Below are positions 1 to 5,063 of a DNA stretch of 7,565 nucleotides, piece after piece. Position 1 is the stretch's first letter. The number at the start of each line of letters is the position of its first letter. This DNA is from Burkholderiaceae bacterium (GTDB taxonomy: Bacteria; Pseudomonadota; Gammaproteobacteria; Burkholderiales; Burkholderiaceae): contig JAGOCV010000196.1 of NCBI GenBank assembly GCA_017998575.1, positions 1 to 7,565 on the forward strand, read 5' to 3'. The notes below the pieces were generated by a model. The model saw only the letters and a list, made by a program, of their open reading frames with translations. It did no database searches and was not told the origin of the DNA. Both the position numbers and the translations under genes were made by a program.

Positions 1-1
1 C

Positions 2-76
2 GGCATCAGCGGCCGCGGCCGCGTGGACGACGGCGCGACCTTCCGCTTCTCGTTCGAGCGCACGCCGCCCGCCTGA
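2..76 (+). CDS. 3' end of an unidentified gene (C-terminal 24 residues)
   Basis: Only the last 24 codons and the TGA stop are in the window. Every sense codon ends in G or C, matching the codon use of the neighbouring genes, and this is the main support for coding. The visible residues end in a strand-like DDGATFRFSFE followed by a short Pro/Ala tail. The GATFRFSF segment resembles the last beta strand of the ATPase domain of sensor histidine kinases, where a G-x-T-F-x-F pattern is common, but 24 residues are too few to assign a family. It converges on the alpha/beta hydrolase gene, with 21 bases between the two stop codons. Confidence 0.55.
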   Translation, partial: GISGRGRVDDGATFRFSFERTPPA

Positions 77-97
77 GCGGCACCGGCCGGGCGGCGG

Positions 98-985
98 TCA
101 GAGCGCCGCCAGCGCGGCGCCCATCGCCTGGTGGAAACGCCCGCCGTGGATTTCGATGCTGGAATGGGTGGCGCCCGGCACCACCACCAGTTGCGCGCGT
201 GGCACGCGCTCTTTCAGTTCCTGCGCATGCGCGAGCGGGATCAGCGCGTCGGCATCGCCGTGGACGATCAGCACCGGCCCACCCACCTGCTCCAGCCATT
301 CGGCGGTGGGCAGAGGATACCGCAACAGGAAGCCCGGCACCCACGGGTACTGGCGCAGCGCCATCGCCACCATGCTGGTGTAGGGCGACACCAGCACCGT
401 GAGATCGGCGGGCGCGCCCGCGGCCGTGAGTTCGGACGATAGCTGCGCCGCCAGCCCGGTGCCGAGCGAGCGCCCGGCGATCACGATGCGGCGGCCCGCG
501 TAGTCGGGCGCCACGGCGCGCCAGACCGCGCGCACGTCGTCCAGCAACTGCTGCTGGTTCTGCAGGTGCCCCGTGCTTTTGCCGAAACCGCGGTAATCCA
601 TCATCACCAGATCGAAACCGGCCTGGCGGTAGAAGTCGGCCTCGGCGAACCAGCGCTCGAGGTTGCCGGAGTTGCCGTGCAGGTAGAACACCACGCCGCG
701 CGCGCCCGGGCGAGTCAGGCGCAGCACCGACAGCTGCGCGCCGGGCACGGGCACGGTGATCTCGCGCACGTCGGGCGCGCGCGCCAGCACGTGGTCCGCC
801 GCCAGCGGCACCGGGCGGAACAGCAGCGACTCCTGCCGCGACCAGAGGTAGGCGCAGGCGCCGGCATACGCCAGCGCCAGCAGCAGCATCGCGATGAGCA
901 GCAGCCACAGCGCAATGCGCAGCCACAGCGGCCGCCGTGCACGCGGCGGCGCTTCGCGCGTGAAGGGTTCAGTGGCGATGGCCAT
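98..985 (-). CDS. Membrane-anchored alpha/beta hydrolase (YfhR/BEM46-like)
   Basis: A 295-residue serine hydrolase, substrate unknown. A basic N-terminus (RARRPLWLR, residues 15-23) is followed by one hydrophobic segment at about 24-47, so it is probably anchored in the inner membrane with the catalytic domain outside. The alpha/beta hydrolase core runs from about 75 to 295. It shows the oxyanion-hole motif HGNSGN (103-108), DYRGFGKS (130-137), the nucleophile elbow GRSLG with Ser173, the acid loop HGDADALIP with Asp246, and His274 in GATHSS. This is the pattern of the BEM46/YfhR group, whose physiological substrates are mostly unknown. The start at 985 was chosen because AAGGAG lies directly upstream and the N-terminus then looks like a signal anchor. 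However, AAGGAG abuts the ATG with no spacer, so an in-frame ATG at 1033 is possible. The start overlaps the ZIP transporter gene by 17 bases, suggesting translational coupling. Confidence 0.9.
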   Translation of the reverse strand: MAIATEPFTREAPPRARRPLWLRIALWLLLIAMLLLALAYAGACAYLWSRQESLLFRPVPLAADHVLARAPDVREITVPVPGAQLSVLRLTRPGARGVVFYLHGNSGNLERWFAEADFYRQAGFDLVMMDYRGFGKSTGHLQNQQQLLDDVRAVWRAVAPDYAGRRIVIAGRSLGTGLAAQLSSELTAAGAPADLTVLVSPYTSMVAMALRQYPWVPGFLLRYPLPTAEWLEQVGGPVLIVHGDADALIPLAHAQELKERVPRAQLVVVPGATHSSIEIHGGRFHQAMGAALAAL

Positions 986-1910
986 CTCCTTCGGTGTGGC
1001 CGATGTGCGGCGGATGGGAGAAGCCCTGGCCATGCTCGTGCCCGCCGTGACTGTGCGCCAGCGAACTCGCGCCCCACACCAGCAGGATGCCCGCCAGCAG
1101 CCAGGCCACCTGGGCCGCAGTGGCGCGCGCATCCAGGCGCCTCTGCAGTTGCGGAATCAGGTCGGCCAGCGCCACGTAGATGAAGCTGCTGCTCGCGATC
1201 ACGAGGAAGTACGGCAGGTATTCGTGCAGCGCATCGACGAGGAAGTAGCCCACCAGCCCGCCCAGCGGCGTGATGGCGCCGGCCAGCGACACCTTGAGCA
1301 CGGCGGCGCGGCGGTCGCCGCTGCTCTGGCGCAGCACGGCCAGGTCACCCATGTGGTGCGGAATTTCGTGCGCCAGCACGGCCAGCGCCGCGGCCACGCC
1401 CAGGCGAACGTCGGCGATGAAGGCCGAGGCGATCAGGATGCCGTCGCCAAAGCAGTGCACGCTGTCACCGGTGAGGATGGCCCATGACCCGCCGGAGGCA
1501 GGGCGATGGTGATGGTGGTGGCGCGGGGCATGCGAGTGCGGATGCGCATGCGCATGGCCATGGCCGTCGGCCGGCTCATGCGCGTGATCGTGCTGCGCCT
1601 GGCTTTCGGCATGCTCCACTGCGCCGCCGTGATGATGTTCGTGCCCGTGGTGCCACAGCTCGGCCTTGTCGAGCAGGAAGAAGAACACCAGCCCCACCAG
1701 CAGTGCGACGAACAGCGGCTGGGCGGCGGCCCCACCCTCGAAGGCCTCGGGTAGCAGGTGCATGAACGCCGTGGCCAGCAGGGCACCAGCCGCCAGGCTC
1801 AACAGATGCTGGGCGTAGCGGCCCATCATGGCGAAGCCCAGCAAGGCGGCCAGCCAGACGCTGCCGATGCCGGCGGCGAGAGTTGCGAGAACGATGATCA
1901 GTAGCAGCAT
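969..1910 (-). CDS. ZIP-family divalent metal transporter
   Basis: A 313-residue inner-membrane transporter of the ZIP (SLC39-like) family, which moves Zn(II) or related divalent metals into the cytoplasm. Hydrophobic segments lie near 2-25, 35-54, 66-80, 145-166, 170-190, 203-225, 232-252 and 265-285, matching the eight-helix ZIP fold. The TM4 signature appears as SVHCFGDG (150-157), and TM5 carries HEIPHHMGD (181-189), the metal-site motif of the LIV-1/ZupT-like branch. The loop between TM3 and TM4 (87-135) holds 21 histidines in 49 residues, and the C-terminal tail (286-313) holds nine more; both are likely metal-binding. The start at 1910 places TM1 immediately at the N-terminus; an ATG at 1940 is an in-frame alternative that adds ten residues. 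Neither has a strong ribosome binding site. The gene lies after the terminator of the dienelactone hydrolase gene and overlaps the alpha/beta hydrolase gene, so those two are probably co-transcribed. The metal specificity cannot be read from the sequence. Confidence 0.93.
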   Translation of the reverse strand: MLLLIIVLATLAAGIGSVWLAALLGFAMMGRYAQHLLSLAAGALLATAFMHLLPEAFEGGAAAQPLFVALLVGLVFFFLLDKAELWHHGHEHHHGGAVEHAESQAQHDHAHEPADGHGHAHAHPHSHAPRHHHHHRPASGGSWAILTGDSVHCFGDGILIASAFIADVRLGVAAALAVLAHEIPHHMGDLAVLRQSSGDRRAAVLKVSLAGAITPLGGLVGYFLVDALHEYLPYFLVIASSSFIYVALADLIPQLQRRLDARATAAQVAWLLAGILLVWGASSLAHSHGGHEHGQGFSHPPHIGHTEGDGHRH

Positions 1911-1962
1911 GAAGAATCCGCGAAAGGCGCTTCGTGGCATGCCCCGCCCTGCGCCGTCCAGC

Positions 1963-1985
1963 AAAAAGCCGCCCCGCAGGGCGGC
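1963..1985 (-). terminator. Rho-independent terminator of the dienelactone hydrolase gene
   Basis: A perfect 7-bp inverted repeat (GCCGCCC at 1968-1974 and GGGCGGC at 1979-1985) with a 4-nt loop is followed, in the minus-strand reading direction, by five T residues (1967-1963). It begins 24 bases after the hydrolase stop codon. This is a textbook intrinsic terminator. It should separate that gene from the ZIP transporter downstream unless there is read-through. No T tract follows in the plus direction, so it works one way. Confidence 0.88.
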
Positions 1986-2009
1986 TCGTCGGCCAGGACG
2001 TGGGGCCGG

Positions 2010-2906
2010 TCAGGCCACGCCGTTGGCCTTGAACCAGGCCAGCGCGCGCTGCCAGCCATCTTCGGCCGGGCCCTGGCGGAAGCTGGGGCGGTAGTCGGCG
2101 TGGAAGGCATGCGGCGCGTCAGGGTACACCACGAATTGCGAAGCCCGGGCCGCAGCATTACCGGCGGCCAGGGCGGTCTTCATCTTATCAACCGTGTCAA
2201 GCGGGATGCCGGTGTCGGCCGCACCGTACAGACCCAGCACGGGCGCCTTGAGGTCGCCCACAACATCGATCGGGTGGCGCGGCGTCAGCGCACTGGGGCT
2301 GCCGACGAGCCGGCCATACCAGGCCACGCCGGCCTTCACCGGGCCACGCGCCGCATACAGCCAGGTGATGCGGCCACCCCAACAGAAGCCGGTGATCGCC
2401 ACCTTGTCGCGGTTGCCGCCGTTGCCGGCGGCCCAGGCGACCACGCCATCGAGGTCGCGCATGACCTGCTCGTCGGGCACCTTGGACACCAGCTCGCTCA
2501 TCAGGCGCGCCGTCTCGGTGTATTGCGTCGGGTCGCCCTGGCGTGCGAACAGCTCGGGCGCGATGGCCAGGTAGCCGGCCTTGGCAAAGCGACGGCACAC
2601 ATCGGCGATGTATTCGTGCACGCCGAAGATTTCCTGGATCACCAGCACCACGGGCAGGCCTGTCTTGCCGGCGGGCGCGGCGCGGTAGGCCGGCACCTTG
2701 AAGCCGTCGACCTCGATGGTCACCTGGCCGGCCGTCAGGCCGTCGGCCGGCGTGCGGATCGCGGTCTGGGCGACGATGGGCATGGCGGTGGCGGCATAAC
2801 CGACGCCCAGCGCCGCCTTGAGCGCGGTGCGGCGCGTGGCGCCGTTTTCGCCGGCCTTGCCGGGAACGAGGGAATCGAAATCGGAACGCAGGTTGCGGTC
2901 GAGCAT
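2010..2906 (-). CDS. Dienelactone hydrolase family protein with Tat-type signal
   Basis: A 298-residue member of the dienelactone hydrolase family (alpha/beta hydrolase fold). Cytoplasmic relatives open the lactone ring of dienelactone to maleylacetate in chlorocatechol degradation; the true substrate here is unknown. The Cys-Asp-His triad is visible: Cys175 in the elbow GFCWGG, Asp231 in YGAADTGIP and His266 in PDAPHAFH. Glu92 in QEIFGVH is the conserved residue that interacts with the cysteine in characterised enzymes. The N-terminus has a 23-residue leader before TRRTALK (24-30), a twin-arginine motif, and then a hydrophobic stretch to about residue 46, so Tat export is likely. The start at 2906 is well supported: GGAGGAG lies four bases upstream. 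The gene is divergent from the GbsR/MarR-type regulator with a 159-bp gap that holds a palindromic operator, so it might be under that regulator. No convincing promoter for it was found in the gap. It ends just before a strong terminator. Confidence 0.93.
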   Translation of the reverse strand: MLDRNLRSDFDSLVPGKAGENGATRRTALKAALGVGYAATAMPIVAQTAIRTPADGLTAGQVTIEVDGFKVPAYRAAPAGKTGLPVVLVIQEIFGVHEYIADVCRRFAKAGYLAIAPELFARQGDPTQYTETARLMSELVSKVPDEQVMRDLDGVVAWAAGNGGNRDKVAITGFCWGGRITWLYAARGPVKAGVAWYGRLVGSPSALTPRHPIDVVGDLKAPVLGLYGAADTGIPLDTVDKMKTALAAGNAAARASQFVVYPDAPHAFHADYRPSFRQGPAEDGWQRALAWFKANGVA

Positions 2907-3019
2907 GTAACTCCTCCAGTGGGTTGACGACCTTGCATGGAGCCGGACGGTGCGAATTGGTTCAGGACAACCGCCAGGGCGCGGCCCGCTCAGGTCAGCG
3001 CGCACCATAGCGCCGCGCC

Positions 3020-3047
3020 AAATTTCTGTATTGACAGAAATTTCTGT
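3020..3047. promoter_or_regulatory. Operator 1: perfect palindrome before the regulator gene
   Basis: A perfect inverted repeat with 10-bp arms, AAATTTCTGT (3020-3029) and ACAGAAATTT (3034-3043), separated by ATTG. The right arm runs on into a second copy of AAATTTCTGT (3038-3047), so ACAGAAATTTCTGT (3034-3047) is also a perfect 14-bp palindrome. The result is three half-sites in tandem in an otherwise GC-rich region. The size and symmetry fit a dimeric MarR/GbsR winged-helix regulator, and the neighbouring gene encodes one. It overlaps the putative -35 element, so binding should repress. Binding is inferred, not shown. Confidence 0.8.
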
Positions 3048-3058
3048 TGCCATAAACT
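3031..3058 (+). promoter_or_regulatory. Putative sigma-70 promoter of the regulator gene
   Basis: A consensus -35 hexamer TTGACA (3031-3036) is followed after 16 bp by TAAACT (3053-3058), a four-of-six match to the -10 consensus. The -35 straddles the spacer and right arm of operator 1, the usual arrangement for autorepression. A start site six to eight bases after the -10 would fall at about 3064-3066, on or beside the regulator's ATG. Confidence 0.6.
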
Positions 3059-3065
3059 TCGAGCC

Positions 3066-3611
3066 ATGGAACTCAGCCCGATCGCCCGCCGCTTCGTCGT
3101 CCACTGGGGAGAAATGGGCAGTGCCTGGGGCGTCAACCGCACGGTGTCGCAAATCCATGCCCTGCTGTTCTTCCACGGCCGCGCGCTGCACGCCGAGGAA
3201 ATCTCCGACACCCTGGGCGTGGCGCGCTCCAATGTGAGCACCAGCCTCAAGGAACTGCTCAACTGGAACCTCATCCGCACCAGCCACGTGCTGGGTGACC
3301 GCCGGGACTATTTCGAAACTTCCACCGATGTGTGGGAACTGTTCCGCACCGTCGTGCGCGAGCGCAAGGAGCGCGAATACGACCCCACCGTGCGCATGCT
3401 GCGCGAGCTGGTGGCGCAGCCCGGCTTCGAGCAGGAAACCGCCGACGCGCAGGACCGCGTGCGCGCCACGCTGCAGCTCATGGAATCGCTGGGCCTGTGG
3501 GCCGACGAAATGCTGCGGCTGTCGCCCGGCACGCTCGACAAGGTGTTGCGCCTGGGCGCGAGCGTGCAGAAGTTCGTGCGTGGCAGCGATGCCCCGGCTC
3601 CCGACCGTTGA
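3066..3611 (+). CDS. GbsR/MarR-family transcriptional regulator
   Basis: A 181-residue DNA-binding regulator. The N-terminal part (ARRFVVHWGEMGSAWGVNRTVSQIHALLFF, about 7-36) has the typical look of the GbsR branch of MarR proteins, in which a WGxxWG-like segment precedes the winged helix-turn-helix. Residues 43-52 (AEEISDTLGV) and 53-67 (ARSNVSTSLKELLNW) form the helix-turn-helix, and 68-84 (NLIRTSHVLGDRRDYFE) the wing. The C-terminal half (about 90-170) is helical and probably dimerises. Characterised members (GbsR, OpcR) control choline and glycine betaine genes, but no such genes are nearby, so the ligand is unknown. The ATG at 3066 was chosen because homologous sequence begins here; an in-frame ATG at 2937 would place the promoter and operator inside the coding region. 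No Shine-Dalgarno sequence precedes 3066. Operators lie before and after the gene, suggesting that it controls itself and the three genes downstream. Bases 3613-3619 after the stop are a run of T, but no stable hairpin precedes it. Confidence 0.93.
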   Translation: MELSPIARRFVVHWGEMGSAWGVNRTVSQIHALLFFHGRALHAEEISDTLGVARSNVSTSLKELLNWNLIRTSHVLGDRRDYFETSTDVWELFRTVVRERKEREYDPTVRMLRELVAQPGFEQETADAQDRVRATLQLMESLGLWADEMLRLSPGTLDKVLRLGASVQKFVRGSDAPAPDR

Positions 3612-3628
3612 GTTTTTTTCCCCGAGAG

Positions 3629-3653
3629 TTTCTGTAAATACTGAAATTTCTAA
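3629..3653. promoter_or_regulatory. Operator 2: imperfect palindrome before the DUF393 gene
   Basis: TTTCTGT (3629-3635) and ACTGAAA (3640-3646) form an inverted repeat with one mismatched pair and the same 4-nt spacer as operator 1. The right arm again runs into a third half-site, with GAAATTTC (3643-3650) a perfect palindrome. Aligned without gaps to 3023-3047, 19 of 25 positions are identical. A -10-like TAAATA (3635-3640) lies between the arms, with only weak -35 candidates upstream, and the site ends against the AAAGGA ribosome binding site of the next gene. It is probably the target through which the regulator controls the DUF393-SDR-SRPBCC operon. Confidence 0.75.
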
Positions 3654-3662
3654 AGGACCACC

Positions 3663-4112
3663 ATGACCGCCGCCGTCTACCCGCTGACCGTCTACTACGA
3701 ATCGGCCTGCGCGCTGTGCAATGCCGAGATGACCAATCTGCGCCTGCGCGATCACCGGGGTCTGCTGACGTTCGTCGACGTGAGCGAACCCGGCTTCGAC
3801 GCCCGCCCGGCCGGCACCACGCAGGACGAACTGCTCGCCCTCATCCACGCCCGACAAGCCGACGGCACGGTGATCCGCGGCGTCGACGTGTTCCGGCTGG
3901 CCTACGAGGCCGTGGGCCTGAACGGCGTGAGCCGCGCGCTGCGGCTGCCCGGCCTGCGCCGGCTGGCCGATGCCTTCTACCCCTGGCTGGCGCGCAACCG
4001 TCACCGCATCCCGCGCGTGCTGGTGCACATGCTGTTCGAGACCAGCATCCGCCGTGCCGCCGAGGCGGCCCACCGGCGCGCCCGCTGCCACGGCGACAGC
4101 TGCCGCGTCTGA
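3663..4112 (+). CDS. DUF393 / DCC-family thiol-disulfide oxidoreductase-like protein
   Basis: A 149-residue protein of the DCC (DUF393) family, related to thioredoxin-like thiol oxidoreductases; few members have a demonstrated function. The family signature near the N-terminus, normally D-G-x-C-x-L-C, appears as YYESACALC (11-19), with Cys16 and Cys19 kept but Glu-Ser in place of Asp-Gly. A second pair, Cys142 and Cys147 in RCHGDSC, sits at the very C-terminus. The GVDVFRLAYEAVG segment (about 73-85) and the helical, basic region after it are typical of the family. There is no signal peptide or clear membrane segment. AAAGGA five bases before the ATG supports the start. It is the first gene of a likely three-gene operon, 41 bases before the SDR gene, with operator 2 against its ribosome binding site. 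Confidence 0.9.
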   Translation: MTAAVYPLTVYYESACALCNAEMTNLRLRDHRGLLTFVDVSEPGFDARPAGTTQDELLALIHARQADGTVIRGVDVFRLAYEAVGLNGVSRALRLPGLRRLADAFYPWLARNRHRIPRVLVHMLFETSIRRAAEAAHRRARCHGDSCRV

Positions 4113-4153
4113 CCTCGCCGCTCACAACCCTCTTCACTTCGGAGAACCCCACC

Positions 4154-5035
4154 ATGCGAATCCTGGTCTGCGGCGCACGCGGCTTCATCGGCCGGCACAT
4201 CGTTCAGGCGCTCGAAGCCGCGGGGCACGACGTGGTGCGCGGCGTCTCGCGCGCCGCCAGGGCCGGTGACGTGTCCATGGACTTCGCACGCGACCTCTCG
4301 CCCGAGGCGTGGCTGCCCCGCCTGGCCGGCATCGAGGCCGTGGTCAACGCGGTCGGCATCCTGCGCGGCAGCGCGCGGCGGCCCATGCAGGCCGTGCACG
4401 CCGAGGCGCCCGCTGCCCTGTTCGAGGCCTGCGCCCGCGCCGGTGTGCGGCGCGTGATCCACATCTCGGCGCTGGGCATCGACGGCAACCCGACCGACTA
4501 CGCGCAGACCAAGCTCGCCGCCGAACGCGCCCTGCTCGCGCTGAATGACGCCGGCCGGCTCGATGGCGTGGTGCTGCGGCCCAGCATCGTCTTCGGCCCC
4601 GGCGGCGAGAGCAGCCAGCTGTTCCTGAACCTCGCACGACTGCCCTGGCTGCTGCTGCCGCGCGCCGCCATCCGCGCGCGTGTGCAGCCGGTGCACGTGT
4701 ACGAACTGGCCGAAGCCGTGGCACGCCTGGCCGGCCCGGCACGCGCGATGCGCGGCCAACTTGAGGGCGCGGGCCCCGAGGCCGTGGCGCTGGCCGGCTT
4801 CATCGCCAGCCTGCGCACGCAACTGGGCCATCGCGCGCCCCACGTGACGGCGCTGCCCGACGGGCTGACGCAGCTGTCGGCTCGCATGGGCGACTGGGTG
4901 CCCATCACACCCTGGGGCACGCAGGCGCTGTCGCTGCTCACGCAGGACAACGTGGGCGATCCGGGCACGCTGGCGCAACTGCTCGGCCGCGCACCCACGC
5001 ACTACAGCCAGTTGCTCACCCGCAGCGACGCATGA
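4154..5035 (+). CDS. NAD(P)-binding SDR oxidoreductase (NDUFA9-like, extended type)
   Basis: A 293-residue short-chain dehydrogenase/reductase-fold protein. The Rossmann motif GARGFIG (7-13) binds NAD(P). The catalytic set is present: Ser105 in HISALGID, Tyr116 and Lys120 in YAQTK. VVNAVGIL (63-70) and RPSIVFGPGGES (142-153) are characteristic of the NDUFA9-like and UDP-sugar epimerase-like atypical SDRs. A hydrophobic LARLPWLLLP (160-169) follows, as in relatives that sit at the membrane. Some relatives carry a C-terminal DoxX-like membrane domain; this protein has none. GGAGA nine bases upstream supports the ATG. It is the middle gene of the operon, 28 bases before the SRPBCC gene. Because the active-site residues are intact it could be a true oxidoreductase or epimerase rather than a structural protein, but the substrate is unknown. 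Confidence 0.9.
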   Translation: MRILVCGARGFIGRHIVQALEAAGHDVVRGVSRAARAGDVSMDFARDLSPEAWLPRLAGIEAVVNAVGILRGSARRPMQAVHAEAPAALFEACARAGVRRVIHISALGIDGNPTDYAQTKLAAERALLALNDAGRLDGVVLRPSIVFGPGGESSQLFLNLARLPWLLLPRAAIRARVQPVHVYELAEAVARLAGPARAMRGQLEGAGPEAVALAGFIASLRTQLGHRAPHVTALPDGLTQLSARMGDWVPITPWGTQALSLLTQDNVGDPGTLAQLLGRAPTHYSQLLTRSDA

Positions 5036-5063
5036 CCTTCCACCCTCTGACGCACATCGCACC

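Noticed and set aside
90..110. GGCGGC/GCCGCC inverted repeat at the end of the alpha/beta hydrolase gene as a terminator
   Set aside because: The arms are six bp with a nine-nt loop, there is no T tract, and such repeats are common by chance in this G+C range; it also lies partly in the coding region.
1910..1963. Promoter for the ZIP gene at TTGCTG with a -10 17 bp later
   Set aside because: The -10 candidate (CATGCC) is too poor, and the -35 overlaps the terminator T tract.
2937..3065. Extension of the regulator reading frame upstream to an ATG at 2937
   Set aside because: The 43 extra residues would be encoded by the operator and promoter, have no ribosome binding site and do not resemble the family's N-terminus.
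3066..3611. Assigning the regulator as gbsR or a betaine/choline regulator
   Set aside because: No choline or betaine transport or oxidation genes are in the window; similarity supports the family only.
3613..3619. Run of seven T after the regulator stop codon as an intrinsic terminator
   Set aside because: No stable GC-rich hairpin could be found directly before it.
2907..4091. Long minus-strand open frame continuing upstream of the dienelactone hydrolase start
   Set aside because: It runs antisense through the regulator and DUF393 genes. The good Shine-Dalgarno and Tat-type leader at 2906 mark the real start, and the extension is a by-product of high G+C.
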